Notes under the pieces: generated by a model | The model's input: the letters and a program-made list of their open reading frames with translations, nothing else | Told to the model about the DNA's origin: nothing | The model's database searches: none | In this document: one piece after another, positions 43,988 through 53,354 of the stretch | Layout of the letters: each line of letters begins with the position of its first letter | Position numbering within the stretch: the first letter of the stretch is position 1 | Translations under genes and position numbers: made by a program | NCBI GenBank assembly: GCA_947173485.1 | Contig: CAMWFH010000011.1 | Span: forward strand, 1 to 64,000 | Source of the DNA: an uncultured Clostridia bacterium | GTDB taxonomy: Bacteria > Bacillota > Clostridia > Oscillospirales > Oscillospiraceae | Reading direction: 5' to 3' | Length of the DNA: 64,000 nucleotides

Positions 43988-45934
43988 GTGAGTAGACAGG
44001 AAGCGGCGGAGCAATACGGAAAGGCCCTCCGGGCGGGACGCAAGTGCCAGAAGGAGTGCGTACACCGGGGCCGGTACCCCTACCCCCAGGTGCTGGATGA
44101 GATCCTGGTGGGCGCCCCCATGGCGGGGCAGGTGGAGCTGGGGGTGGTGGAGATCCCCATGGAGCAGATCGCCGGCACCAAGACCGCCGGGCGGCGCTCC
44201 GCCTTCGCGGCCAACTTTATGCCCCTGATGGAGCCGGACACGGAGTTCGCCGACAAGTGGATCTCCCTCTGCCAGGCCCATCTGGGGGACGAGGGGATCC
44301 GGGACCCGATCCGGTGCTATGAGTATCTGGGCTGGTTCTATGTCCAGGAGGGGAACAAGCGGGTCAGTGTGCTGAAGAGCTACGACGCCCCCTCCATCCC
44401 CGGCTTCGTCATCCGCATGGTGCCCGCCTGGTCGGATTCCCCAGATATCCTGGCCTACTACGACTTTATGCGCTCCTACCCCCTGACGGGGCTCTACGCC
44501 GTGCGCTTCAGCCGGGCCGGAAGCTTTGCCAAATTGCAGGCGGCCCTGGGGTATGCCCCGGACCATGTCTGGACCGAGGAGGAGCGGCGGCAGTTCTCCT
44601 CCAGCTTCACCTACTTCCGGGACGCCTTTTGGAAGCGGGGCGGCCGGGACCTGCCCATCACCCCGGCGGACGCCCTGCTGGTGTGGCTAAAGGTCTACCC
44701 CTTCGCCTCCCTGCGCACCATGTCCTCCCAGGAGCTCTCCCGCAGCCTGGAGGCGGTGTGGGCCGATGTGAGGATGCAGACCCAGAGCGCCCCCATCGCC
44801 GTCAGTACCCAGCCGCCAGCGGAGGAGCTGCCCCTGCTGTCCCGGCTGTTCAAGCTCCGCTCCCCCCTCCGGGTCGCCTTCGTCAACGAGCGCTCCCCCC
44901 AGGAGAGCGACTGGGCCAGGGCCCACGACCTGGGCCGGCAGTACCTGGAGACGGTGCTGGAGGAGGCGGTGGACGTGCAGGTCTTCAACGGCGTGCGGAC
45001 CGAGGCGGAGGCCGACGAGGCCATAGACGCCGCCGCTGCCGGCGGGGCCCAGGTGATCTTCGCCACCACGCCGCCGCTGATCGGCGCCTGCCGCCGGGCC
45101 GCCGCCAAGTACCCCGACCTGCGGATCCTGAACTGCTCCGTCTCCATGGCCTACACCGGGGTGCGGACCTACTACAGCCGCATCTACGAGGGCAAGTTCA
45201 TCACCGGGGCCATCGCCGGGGCCATGAGTCCCAGCGGCAACATCGGCTATGTGGCCAGCAGCCCCATCTTCGGGGTGCCCGCCAGCATCAACGCCTTTGC
45301 CCTGGGGGCCCGGATGACCAACCCCAACGCCCGGATCCGCCTCCGCTGGTCCTGCGTGGAGCCGGATGCCATGGAGGCCCTGGTCCGGGACGGGATGGAC
45401 CTGGTGTCCAACCGGGACATCCCCACGCCGGACCGGACCCGGGAGCCCTGGGGCCTGTGCCGGCCCCTGAAAACGGGGGGCTTCGCCTCCCTGGCCTCCC
45501 CCTACTGGCACTGGGGCAACTTCTACGTCCGGCTGATCCGCAGCTTCCTGAACGGGGGCTGGGACGCGGCCCAGAACGGCGGCAAGGCCGTCAACTACTG
45601 GTGGGGCATGGACAGCCAGGCAGTGGGCGTGCTGCTGGGGGAGGCCCTGCCCGCCGGGGTGCGGCAGCTGGCCGGCATCCTGAGCAACGGCATCTACGCC
45701 GGCTCCGTCTTCCCCTTCCTCCAGCCCATCCGCTCCCAGGACGGCGCGGAGCGCAGCAACGGGGACCACTGGTTCACCCCGGAGGAGATCCTGCGGATGG
45801 ATTGGCTGTGCGACAACGTGGACGGGGCGATCCCCGCCTATGAGAGCCTGCTCCCCTTTGCCCGGTCCATCGTCCGGCTCCAGGGGGTCTACCGGGACCA
45901 CATCCCCCCGGAGAAGGAGGGGACCATCCTGTGA
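43988..45934 (+). CDS. Cytoplasmic fusion of a ParB-like segment with a BMP-type (Med/TmpC) ligand-binding domain
   Basis: 648 residues, no signal peptide or lipobox. Residues about 105-145 (GWFYVQEGNKRVSVLKSYDA) resemble the ParB/sulfiredoxin nucleotide-binding motif. A helical middle (about 180-265) follows, then from about 293 a basic membrane protein fold: LRVAFVNERSPQESDWARAH, AAAGGAQVIFATTPPLIGAC, RIYEGKFITGAIAGAMSPSG and NIGYVASSPIFGVPASINAF. BMP domains normally sit outside the cell and bind nucleosides; here the domain must be intracellular, so it is more likely a sensor. It is translationally coupled to a phosphoesterase. Confidence 0.85.
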   Translation: MSRQEAAEQYGKALRAGRKCQKECVHRGRYPYPQVLDEILVGAPMAGQVELGVVEIPMEQIAGTKTAGRRSAFAANFMPLMEPDTEFADKWISLCQAHLGDEGIRDPIRCYEYLGWFYVQEGNKRVSVLKSYDAPSIPGFVIRMVPAWSDSPDILAYYDFMRSYPLTGLYAVRFSRAGSFAKLQAALGYAPDHVWTEEERRQFSSSFTYFRDAFWKRGGRDLPITPADALLVWLKVYPFASLRTMSSQELSRSLEAVWADVRMQTQSAPIAVSTQPPAEELPLLSRLFKLRSPLRVAFVNERSPQESDWARAHDLGRQYLETVLEEAVDVQVFNGVRTEAEADEAIDAAAAGGAQVIFATTPPLIGACRRAAAKYPDLRILNCSVSMAYTGVRTYYSRIYEGKFITGAIAGAMSPSGNIGYVASSPIFGVPASINAFALGARMTNPNARIRLRWSCVEPDAMEALVRDGMDLVSNRDIPTPDRTREPWGLCRPLKTGGFASLASPYWHWGNFYVRLIRSFLNGGWDAAQNGGKAVNYWWGMDSQAVGVLLGEALPAGVRQLAGILSNGIYAGSVFPFLQPIRSQDGAERSNGDHWFTPEEILRMDWLCDNVDGAIPAYESLLPFARSIVRLQGVYRDHIPPEKEGTIL

Positions 45935-46539
45935 AGCTGCTGCTGCTGGCCGACCAGGAGAGTCCCTATCTATGGGACTACTACCAGCCCGGCCGGCTGG
46001 ACGGGTACGATCTGATGCTCTCCTGCGGGGACCTCAGTCCCCACTATCTGATGTTCCTGGTGACCATGGGCAGGCCGCCCCTGCTCTATGTCCACGGCAA
46101 CCACGACCTCGCCTATGCGAACTGCCCCCCGGAGGGGTGCGACTGCATCGAGGATAAGCTGGTGACGGTGAAGGGCCTGCGGATCTTGGGGCTGGGGGGC
46201 AGCGCCCTCTACAGCGGCGGGCCCCACCAGTACACCGAGCGGCAGATGGCCTGGCGGATTCGAAAGCTCCACCTGGCCCTCCGCCGGGCCGGGGGCGTGG
46301 ATATCGTGGTCACCCACGCCCCGGCCCAGGGCTATGGGGACGGAGCGGACTACGCCCACCGGGGCTTTGCCTGCTTCCTCCCTCTTCTGGATCGGTACGA
46401 GCCCCGCTACCTGGTCCACGGCCACGTCCATATCAACTACGGGGTCGATATCCCCCGGGTCCTCCACCGGGGGAAGACCACGATCGTCAACGCCTACGAG
46501 CGCTATATACTGGACCTGCCGGACCCCCGGTCCAGATAG
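45931..46539 (+). CDS. Calcineurin-like metallophosphoesterase
   Basis: 202 residues from a GTG overlapping the previous stop. Metal-binding motifs occur in order: LLLLADQES (the first motif is atypical, DQE in place of DxH), LSCGDLSPHYL, VHGNHD, VVTHAP and VHGHVHIN. Such enzymes cleave phosphodiesters, including cyclic nucleotides. Coupling to the BMP/ParB-like protein suggests a shared nucleotide-related task. Confidence 0.88.
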   Translation: MKLLLLADQESPYLWDYYQPGRLDGYDLMLSCGDLSPHYLMFLVTMGRPPLLYVHGNHDLAYANCPPEGCDCIEDKLVTVKGLRILGLGGSALYSGGPHQYTERQMAWRIRKLHLALRRAGGVDIVVTHAPAQGYGDGADYAHRGFACFLPLLDRYEPRYLVHGHVHINYGVDIPRVLHRGKTTIVNAYERYILDLPDPRSR

Positions 46540-46572
46540 GCTGTCCCTTCCGCCGGAGGGGGCAGCCTTTTT
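46539..46572 (+). terminator. Terminator after the phosphoesterase gene
   Basis: GGCTGTCCCTTCC pairs with GGAGGGGGCAGCC over 13 bp with two G-T wobbles, then TTTTT. It overlaps the last base of the stop codon. Confidence 0.8.
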
Positions 46573-46594
46573 CGACAGGTTTCTGCAAAAGTCC

Positions 46595-46623
46595 TTGACC
46601 TTTCAGGGGATAGGGTGTATACT
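46595..46623 (+). promoter_or_regulatory. Promoter of the MBOAT operon
   Basis: TTGACC (46595-46600), 17-bp spacer, TATACT (46618-46623). Confidence 0.75.
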
Positions 46624-46701
46624 GAAGTGCAGAAGTCTCTGCTTTTTTACTGTGGCGGCGCATATTTTTATGTGTACTTAACTGGTGTGAGGTCTCTGCC
46701 T

Positions 46702-48117
46702 ATGGCACTGCAATCCGCGCTGTTCCTGTTCTTTTTCTTCCCCCTGGGCGGCCTGCTCTACTGGGCCGTCCCCTCCCTCCGCGCCAGGAACGGCCTGCTG
46801 CTGGCCGCCAGCCTGGTCTTTTACTCCTTCGGTCAATGGCAGGGCATCCCGGTCCTGCTCCTCTCCGCCCTGGTCAGCACCCTGGCCGGCCGGGCCATGG
46901 AACGGGAGAAGGGCCGCCGGGCGGTGCTGGCCCTGGCTGTGGCGGTCCATCTGCTCCTGCTGGGGGCGTTCAAATATCTGGACTTCTTCACCGCCTCCCT
47001 CAATGCCCTCCTGGGGCTGGAGCTGCCCCTGGCCCACCTGCCCCTGCCTATGGGCATCTCCTTTTTCACCTTCAAGTCTATCGCCTATGTCGTGGACGCC
47101 TACCGGGCCGGCGGCAGCGGCCACGGCTTCGCCGATGTGCTGCTCTATGTCTCCTTCTTCCCCCAGATCGGGTCCGGCCCCATCGCCCGCGTTGGCCCCT
47201 TTGCCCAGCAGCTCACCGGCCGGACCATCGGCGCGGCACAGGCCGCCCAGGGCCTGCGCCGGTTCATCCTGGGCTTTGGGAAGAAGTTGCTGATCGCCGG
47301 CCAGGTGGCGGCGATCGCCGACGCCGCCTTTGCCCTGGGCCCTGCCTTGGACGCCCGGATGGCCTGGGTGGGCGCCGTGGCCTACTCCCTCCAGCTCTAC
47401 TTCGACTTCTCCGGCTACAGCGACATGGCCATCGGCATGGCCGCTATGCTGGGCTTTTCTACACCGGAAAACTTCAATTACCCCTATATAGCCGCCTCTA
47501 TCCGGGATTTTTGGAAGAGGTGGCATATCTCCCTGTCCTCCTGGTTCCAGGACTACCTCTATATCCCCCTGGGGGGCAACCGGAAGGGACAGGGACGGGC
47601 CATGGTCAACCGGGGCATCGTGTTCCTCCTCTGCGGCCTGTGGCACGGGGCCAACTGGACCTTCATCCTCTGGGGCCTATGGCATGGCGTCTTTTCCGCT
47701 ATCGAGAGCGCCGTTGCCGCCGCCCGCAAGGGCCGCCCGGCAGAGCGGTCCCGGCGGCCGCTCCTTGGACGGGCTCTTGGCCATGTCTATACCCTGCTGG
47801 TGGTCTGCATAGGCTTCGTGATCTTCCGGGCCGCGGACCTGACCCAAGCGGGGCAGATGCTCGCCGCCATGTTCACCGCCTTCTCCCCCTCGCCGGCGGC
47901 TACTCTGGCCTGGGAGCGGATCGCCCCCGCCGCTTGGTGCGCCTTCTTCGGCGGCATCCTGGGCAGTCTGCCCATCGTGCCTTACCTCAAGGAGCGGACA
48001 GCGGGCCGGGGCTGGGTGGAGGCGGCGTCCTTCGTGCTGGCGGCGGCGCTCTTCGCGCTCTGCCTGCTGGCCGCTGCCGGCAGCGGGTTCCAGTCCTTTA
48101 TCTACGCCCAGTTCTGA
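46702..48117 (+). CDS. MBOAT-family O-acyltransferase (AlgI/DltB-like)
   Basis: 471 residues, about eleven membrane helices. Landmarks are YFDFSGYSDMAIGMAAMLGF, NFNYPYIAASIRDFWKRWHI with SLSSWFQDYLYIPLGGNRKG, and the catalytic histidine in LCGLWHGANWTF. MBOAT proteins of this type pass acyl groups across the membrane to cell-surface polysaccharides. The AlgX/AlgJ-like protein encoded 16 bp later is its usual partner. Start at the ATG 46702 after GTGAGG. Confidence 0.94.
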   Translation: MALQSALFLFFFFPLGGLLYWAVPSLRARNGLLLAASLVFYSFGQWQGIPVLLLSALVSTLAGRAMEREKGRRAVLALAVAVHLLLLGAFKYLDFFTASLNALLGLELPLAHLPLPMGISFFTFKSIAYVVDAYRAGGSGHGFADVLLYVSFFPQIGSGPIARVGPFAQQLTGRTIGAAQAAQGLRRFILGFGKKLLIAGQVAAIADAAFALGPALDARMAWVGAVAYSLQLYFDFSGYSDMAIGMAAMLGFSTPENFNYPYIAASIRDFWKRWHISLSSWFQDYLYIPLGGNRKGQGRAMVNRGIVFLLCGLWHGANWTFILWGLWHGVFSAIESAVAAARKGRPAERSRRPLLGRALGHVYTLLVVCIGFVIFRAADLTQAGQMLAAMFTAFSPSPAATLAWERIAPAAWCAFFGGILGSLPIVPYLKERTAGRGWVEAASFVLAAALFALCLLAAAGSGFQSFIYAQF

Positions 48118-48133
48118 GGAGTGAGGTCTGTTC

Positions 48134-49501
48134 ATGAAGAGATCTGGCTATATCGCTTTCATCGTCCTGATCTGGCTGCTCTGCCTGGTACCCGCCCTGG
48201 GGATGTTCCTCCCCGGTGAGGAGGAGACCGGCGGCAACCAGGTCCTCTCGGCGATGCCCGCCCTCCGGGACCGGAAGGGCCAGCTCAACCAAGACTACCT
48301 GCCCCAGGTGATGGACTTCGTGGAGGACAACTACTACCTCCGCCAGCCCATGGTCACCGCCTGGGCCGGCCTCAACGAGAAGCTCCTCCGCTCCTCCATC
48401 TCGAAGGACGTGGTCCTGGGGAAGGACGGCTGGCTCTACTTCGGCGAGACCCTTTCCGATTACACCGGCCTGGCACCCTTGCCGGACAGCGACATCGCCG
48501 CCGCTGCCTACAACCTCCACATCATGTCGATCTATTGCAGCAACCAGAGGGCGGATCTGCTGGTCACCATCGCGCCGAATAAAAACTCTCTGTATCCAGA
48601 GAAGATGCCAAAACTGACCGTATATCCACCTGCCGCCTCTAATGCCGCCCGTCTGGCGGACGATCTGGACGGCTGGTTCGTGTCCTATGTGGACCTCTTC
48701 AAGGCGTTCCGGGCCCAGGAGGAGCCCCTCTACTTCGCCCAGGACTCCCACTGGAACGGCCGGGGGGCGGCCCTGGCGGCGGACACCATCCTGAACTTCC
48801 CCTGGAAGGGGGACAGCCGCTACTTCGAGGGCCCCTTCGTCCCAGCCACCCACAAGGGAGACCTCTACGATATGCTCTGCCCCGCCGGGGAGGAGACGGA
48901 GGCCGACTACGCCTACGGACCCGGCTTCCACTTCACCTATGACCAGCCCATCCGCTCGGCGGAAAATCTGACCATCATGACCACCTGCGAGGGGAAGGAC
49001 GGCTCCCTGCTGATGTTCCGGGACTCCTTCGGCAATAACCTCTACCCCTATCTGGCGGAGAGCTTCGGCCATGCTCTCTTCTCTCGGGCCACTGCCTACC
49101 GGTTGGATCTGATCGCAGAGCGGGGGGCGGACACGGTGGTGATCGAACTGGTGGAGCGCAACATCCCCTATCTGCTGCAAAATGTGCCGGTGATGCCGGC
49201 GCCCAGCAGTACATCACGGCCCTACAAGGAGGGGTATTACTGGCAGGCCCGGGCGGTCCTCTCGCCGGAGGGGCCGGAGGATATCGTCCTACAGACCACA
49301 CCCTCCCGGGAGATGTCCGGCTATGTGCTCGTCAAGGGCGCTCTGCCGGAGGGAAAGGCCCCCGGAGCGGTCTATCTGCTGGCGGACGGTGCGTACTATA
49401 AGGCATTTTTACAGGAGGACGGCGGGTTCGGCCTGTATATGCCGGAGACGGCGCTGACAGGTGAGCTGTCTGTGATATGGAGTGGAGGAGAGTACGAATG
49501 A
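48134..49501 (+). CDS. AlgX/AlgJ-like SGNH-fold protein (DHHW family), partner of the MBOAT protein
   Basis: 455 residues with an N-terminal membrane anchor (YIAFIVLIWLLCLVPALGMF). The family landmarks are VVLGKDGWLYFGETLSDYTG, FAQDSHWNGRGAAL (catalytic Asp-His) and LLMFRDSFGNNLYPYLAESF (Ser). These proteins finish acetyl transfer to extracellular polysaccharide. Its stop overlaps the start of the SLH-transglutaminase gene. Confidence 0.9.
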   Translation: MKRSGYIAFIVLIWLLCLVPALGMFLPGEEETGGNQVLSAMPALRDRKGQLNQDYLPQVMDFVEDNYYLRQPMVTAWAGLNEKLLRSSISKDVVLGKDGWLYFGETLSDYTGLAPLPDSDIAAAAYNLHIMSIYCSNQRADLLVTIAPNKNSLYPEKMPKLTVYPPAASNAARLADDLDGWFVSYVDLFKAFRAQEEPLYFAQDSHWNGRGAALAADTILNFPWKGDSRYFEGPFVPATHKGDLYDMLCPAGEETEADYAYGPGFHFTYDQPIRSAENLTIMTTCEGKDGSLLMFRDSFGNNLYPYLAESFGHALFSRATAYRLDLIAERGADTVVIELVERNIPYLLQNVPVMPAPSSTSRPYKEGYYWQARAVLSPEGPEDIVLQTTPSREMSGYVLVKGALPEGKAPGAVYLLADGAYYKAFLQEDGGFGLYMPETALTGELSVIWSGGEYE

Positions 49502-50910
49502 AGCGTCTGTTGTATCTTGCTTTGATGGTTGTGGCCCTGCTGGCGGCCCACTCCCCGGTCCAGATGGCCTGGGCGGGGATCGGCTCCCCTGATGGGCCCG
49601 ATGCGCCTGCCGTCTCCTATCCCCGCCATACCTGGTCTGAGGAGTTTGAGGCCCCGGCGGACCCAACGGCCACCTTTACCGGCTATACCCTGACGGCGGA
49701 CAGCCACAGCGCCTATGTGAAGGGCAGCGGCGGGAAGATGGGGGATTTCTCCCCCGAGGACAGCTTGACCAGGGGCCAGATCGCCCAGATCCTCCTGCGG
49801 CTGCTGCCGGCGGACCTGCCCAGCACCGCGGTCTACAGTGACGTCCCCGCCGACGCCTGGTATGCCAAGGCCGCCGGCGTCCTGGGGGGCCTGGGGGTCA
49901 TCCGTCCGGGGGAGGACACCTTCCTGCCGGAGGAGGAGGTCACCCGCGGGGAGCTGATCCGCTATATCGCCTGCTTCTTCCCCTTCCGGGAGGACGCGGA
50001 GGTCTTTACCGATGTGCCGGACAGCCACCTGGATGCCCCCTATATCCTCTCCGCCCGGGCCAACGGCTGGCTGAAGGGCTACTCCGACGGCACGGTCCGC
50101 CCCGACCAGCCGATCACCCGGGCCGAGGCGGTGACCATGCTGAACCGGGCCCTGGACCGCAAGGCGGACAAGGCGTATATCGACCGGGTCCGGCCTACTT
50201 TCTATCTGGATGTGCCGGTGGGCAGCTGGTACTACTATGATGTGATGGAGGCCTCCGTGGCCCATGTCCACCTGAGCGTAGGGGAGGACGGGAAGGAGCT
50301 GTGGCGGGAGCATACCGGCGGCCACCGCCCCGAGGAGGGCTTCCACCTGGTGGATGGCTGGTCCTACTACTACGACAGCACCCTGGGGGATATCGTCCGG
50401 GGAGGCGATGTAGACACCTTCACCTTTGATGAGCAGGGCCATTATACCACCGGCAGCGCCGAGCTGGACGGCCTGCTCCGGGAGGCGGTGCTGGCCCACA
50501 CCAATAAGGACATGACCCGGGAGGAGATGCTCCGGGCCCTCTACAACTACAGCCGGGACGACTTCCGCTACCTCAAGCGGCCCACCTACGACTTCGGCGC
50601 CACCGGCTTCATGCAGGCCGATGCCCTGGAGATGATGAAGACCCACCGGGGCAACTGCTACTCCTTCGCCTCCGTGTTCTACTACTTAGCCCGCTGGATC
50701 GGCTATGACGCCGTGACCTACAGCGGCACCCTAGGCCGGACCAGCCAGCCCCACAGCTGGGTGGAGATCGAGTTCGACGGGACCTGGTACGTCTTTGATC
50801 CGGAGCTGGAGAACGCCTACCGCACCAAGTACAACAACTACAACATGAAACTGTATAAATACCTGGACAACAACTACTGGCGGTACATCCGGCCGGACCA
50901 CATCGCATAA
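49498..50910 (+). CDS. Secreted SLH-domain protein with C-terminal transglutaminase-like domain
   Basis: 470 residues. Signal peptide (MKRLLYLALMVVALLAAHSP), then three SLH modules (about 70-225, including YSDVPADAWYAKAAGVLGGL and ARANGWLKGYSDGTVRPDQP), a linker, and a transglutaminase-like domain with Cys in THRGNCYSFASVFYYLARWI, His in SQPHSWVEIEF and Asp in WYVFDPELE. The full triad implies a cysteine peptidase or crosslinker held at the cell wall. It shares an operon with the MBOAT system. Confidence 0.9.
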   Translation: MKRLLYLALMVVALLAAHSPVQMAWAGIGSPDGPDAPAVSYPRHTWSEEFEAPADPTATFTGYTLTADSHSAYVKGSGGKMGDFSPEDSLTRGQIAQILLRLLPADLPSTAVYSDVPADAWYAKAAGVLGGLGVIRPGEDTFLPEEEVTRGELIRYIACFFPFREDAEVFTDVPDSHLDAPYILSARANGWLKGYSDGTVRPDQPITRAEAVTMLNRALDRKADKAYIDRVRPTFYLDVPVGSWYYYDVMEASVAHVHLSVGEDGKELWREHTGGHRPEEGFHLVDGWSYYYDSTLGDIVRGGDVDTFTFDEQGHYTTGSAELDGLLREAVLAHTNKDMTREEMLRALYNYSRDDFRYLKRPTYDFGATGFMQADALEMMKTHRGNCYSFASVFYYLARWIGYDAVTYSGTLGRTSQPHSWVEIEFDGTWYVFDPELENAYRTKYNNYNMKLYKYLDNNYWRYIRPDHIA

Positions 50911-50928
50911 AACAGGAGGATGAAAAAC

Positions 50929-51462
50929 GTGAGAAAATTTGTATGTCTGCTGGCGGCGCTGGCCCTGGCGCTGACCCTCTGTGCCTGCAATAACGCCCCC
51001 GACACGCCCCCCGCGCCTGACGGGAACGGTACCCAGACCCAGGACCCTTCCGGCCCGGACAACAGCGGCCAGACCACACCGGATACCCCGCCGGCCGGCC
51101 AGGGAGACACAACGGGCCCCGGCGTCACCACCCCGCCCCCCGGACCGGAGGACACCTCCAAGGACAATGATCCCCCCGCTAAGGACAATGAGCCGCCGAC
51201 CCAGGATGAGCAGCCAGGGGGCCAGGGCAGCCAAGACAGCCAGGACGAGAAGGACCCGGCGGCCATGAAGGAGACAGCGCTGGGCCTCATCGACCAGCCG
51301 GTCAGTGAGCTGTATGCGGCCATCGGCCAGCCCCTCTCCGCGGACTACGCCCCCAGCTGTCTGGAGGTGGGCGGCGAGGACGGCGAGCTGACCTATGACG
51401 GCTTCACCGTCTACACCGTCAAGTCCGCCGACGGCAGCGAGACGGTCTACGATGTGCTTTGA
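50929..51462 (+). CDS. Small lipoprotein with long Pro/Asp/Thr-rich linker
   Basis: 177 residues from the GTG at 50929; an ATG at 50920 directly abuts AGGAGG and is too close. The lipobox is LTLCACN. Residues about 24-110 are low-complexity Pro/Thr/Gln/Asp, a typical wall-spanning spacer. A C-terminal globular part of about 65 residues (LIDQPVSELYAAIGQPLSAD onward) follows. Function unknown; last gene of the MBOAT operon. Confidence 0.8.
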   Translation: MRKFVCLLAALALALTLCACNNAPDTPPAPDGNGTQTQDPSGPDNSGQTTPDTPPAGQGDTTGPGVTTPPPGPEDTSKDNDPPAKDNEPPTQDEQPGGQGSQDSQDEKDPAAMKETALGLIDQPVSELYAAIGQPLSADYAPSCLEVGGEDGELTYDGFTVYTVKSADGSETVYDVL

Positions 51463-51486
51463 GGAGATCTGACGCTCCAACTCTTA

Positions 51487-51521
51487 GCAGGCGCCCAGTG
51501 GAGGGCGCCTGCTGCATTTTT
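51487..51521 (+). terminator. Terminator of the MBOAT operon
   Basis: GCAGGCGCCC and GGGCGCCTGC pair over 10 bp with a 6-nt loop, then TGCATTTTT. Confidence 0.85.
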
Positions 51522-51529
51522 GCGCAAAA

Positions 51530-51573
51530 GAGCCTGCCTGCCCTGTATCGGGGCAGACAGGCTCTCTATTTTT
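51530..51573. terminator. Second hairpin, bidirectional, between convergent genes
   Basis: GAGCCTGCCTGCCC pairs with GGGCAGACAGGCTC with one mismatch or wobble. It is followed by TCTATTTTT on the plus strand and TTTTGCGC on the minus strand, so it can end the S41-like gene too. Confidence 0.7.
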
Positions 51574-51586
51574 CACAGGACTTGCG

Positions 51587-53281
51587 TCACCGCAGGCCCA
51601 GCCGGGCGGCCAGGCCCCAGCCGTCCTGGCAGGTCATGGGGGCCTTGGGATCTACGTCCTCCGGCAACAGTCCCTGCTGCCAGGCGGACTCCACCGCCGC
51701 CGCGGCCCAGCTGTCCGCCGCTTTGGCGCTGCTGCCGGCGCGGACGGACGGCAGGTCCCACCCCATGGCGGTCAGCCAGCGCTCCGTCATCACGGCGGCC
51801 TCCTGCCAGGTGGCGGTCCGGGCGGGGGCGAAGGCGCCACCGCCGGTGCCGTTGACGATGCCCTGCTCCATGCACCATGCTACGTCCGGCGTGTACCAGT
51901 TGTTGGGGAACAGGTCACCGAAAAGGAGGACCTGTTCCTCCGGGTAGGTCACCTCCGCCCCAGCGGCCTGCCGTAGCAGCGCCGCCAGTCGGCCGCGGGA
52001 GAGGGGATCGCCGCCGTCGGCGGCGGGGATATGGGGCTCGTCCATGGCCAGCAGGGCCTCCACTGCCGTATCCCGGCCCGCCAGGTAGTCCGCCAGGGTC
52101 TGGGGAAGGGGCAGGTCCGGCTGGACGGGGACCATCCCCTTGCCGGCGGCGCTCTCGAAGTAGTCCCCTAAGCAGATATACTTGGTAGAGAAGGAGACAG
52201 AGAGCTGCGAGTGGGGCAGCTGAAAGCTACCCAGCGCGCCAAAGTGGTCCACGCAGCCGCTGGCGGCCTCCCCGGCCAGGTAGCCCCCCAGCTCCTGGAT
52301 CTCCACCGCGTTGATCGCGGCGGAGGAGAAGGTGGCCTCGCCGATCAGGCCCCAGACCTGGATCTCCTCCCCCCGGATACGGGGCAGCAGGACCGACAGC
52401 AGAGGCTGGATGACCCCGTCAGAGCCGCCGCCGTTGCTGCGCAGATCGATCAGCACCTTTTTGTATGTACCGCCATCCAGATCCCGGGCGACCTGGGCGG
52501 CAAAGTCTGCCATGGGCAGCTCCGGGTCCTCGGCGCAGGTGTTGTACTGGATGTAGTAGGTGTCCTCCGACAGGGGCAGGGAGAAGTAGTAGCGCTTCTG
52601 GAAGGCGGTGGCCGGCTGGGTTTGCGGCTCCAGTCCCGCCAGGGCGGGCCACTGGGACCGGTCGGCGGTGGGCAGGGCGGTGAGGGATAGCTCTGCGGTC
52701 TGTCCGTCAGGGCCGGCCAGGGAGAGGACCAGGGGCCCCTCCGGCTCCGTGATGCCCGCATAGGCGAACAGCTCCGCTGAGCCGAAGGCCTGGCGCACCT
52801 GGCGGCGCAGCTTCACATCGTTGTCGCTGCTGAGCAGGACGGACAGCCGTTGGGCCACATCCTCCATGGTCAGGCCGCTCACCGTCTGGAGGGTCCAGCC
52901 CAAATAGTCCCGGTGGGCCTCCGGGAGGGTGTCGATCACCCAGACGCCGTCGAACCAGGCCAGGGCCACCGGGTAGACGTGGAGCATCACCGGGCCCAGG
53001 CTGGCGCTGGTGTGGGAGTCCCGGGCCAGGGCGATGAGGGACTGGACATCCAGCAGGAAGTCCACATCGCTCTCTGTAGCCAGCCGCGCCTCGATCGCCG
53101 CCTTCCGGGCCAGGAACGTCTCCTCCGGCGTGGTGTGGAACAGGTCAGGGTGGTTATAGCGCAGGGTATCGTAGACGGTCTCCAGGTCCGTCTGCCGCTC
53201 CTCCGGCGTCAGCGCCAGGGCCGGCAGGGCCAGGAGCAGCGCCAGCAGCAGGCAGAGAAGGGGGGCGCGAAGGTGTTTCAT
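51587..53281 (-). CDS. Secreted S41-like (C-terminal processing) peptidase with partial SLH-like tail
   Basis: 564 residues from the ATG at 53281. A signal peptide (HLRAPLLCLLLALLLALPALA) leads into an S41/tricorn-like region: LIALARDSHTSASLG, VLIDLRSNGGGSDGVIQPLL, and WGLIGEATFSSAAINAVEIQ with the probable nucleophile serine. No clear PDZ domain is seen. The end has one and a half SLH-like modules (FGDLFPNNWYTPDVAWCMEQ, GIVNGTGGGAFAPARTATWQ). It is convergent with the MBOAT operon and shares its surface location. Confidence 0.85.
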   Translation of the reverse strand: MKHLRAPLLCLLLALLLALPALALTPEERQTDLETVYDTLRYNHPDLFHTTPEETFLARKAAIEARLATESDVDFLLDVQSLIALARDSHTSASLGPVMLHVYPVALAWFDGVWVIDTLPEAHRDYLGWTLQTVSGLTMEDVAQRLSVLLSSDNDVKLRRQVRQAFGSAELFAYAGITEPEGPLVLSLAGPDGQTAELSLTALPTADRSQWPALAGLEPQTQPATAFQKRYYFSLPLSEDTYYIQYNTCAEDPELPMADFAAQVARDLDGGTYKKVLIDLRSNGGGSDGVIQPLLSVLLPRIRGEEIQVWGLIGEATFSSAAINAVEIQELGGYLAGEAASGCVDHFGALGSFQLPHSQLSVSFSTKYICLGDYFESAAGKGMVPVQPDLPLPQTLADYLAGRDTAVEALLAMDEPHIPAADGGDPLSRGRLAALLRQAAGAEVTYPEEQVLLFGDLFPNNWYTPDVAWCMEQGIVNGTGGGAFAPARTATWQEAAVMTERWLTAMGWDLPSVRAGSSAKAADSWAAAAVESAWQQGLLPEDVDPKAPMTCQDGWGLAARLGLR

Positions 53282-53354
53282 AGGTGGGGTCAGCTCCTTC
53301 TTGTAAAGAATGGGTCTCCGGGTCCAGTATACCACAGAGACCAGGGGAGAGATC

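Noticed and set aside
51010..51260. Pro/Asp/Thr-rich tandem-looking region in the lipoprotein gene
   Set aside because: No exact DNA repeat unit; it is an ordinary low-complexity spacer.
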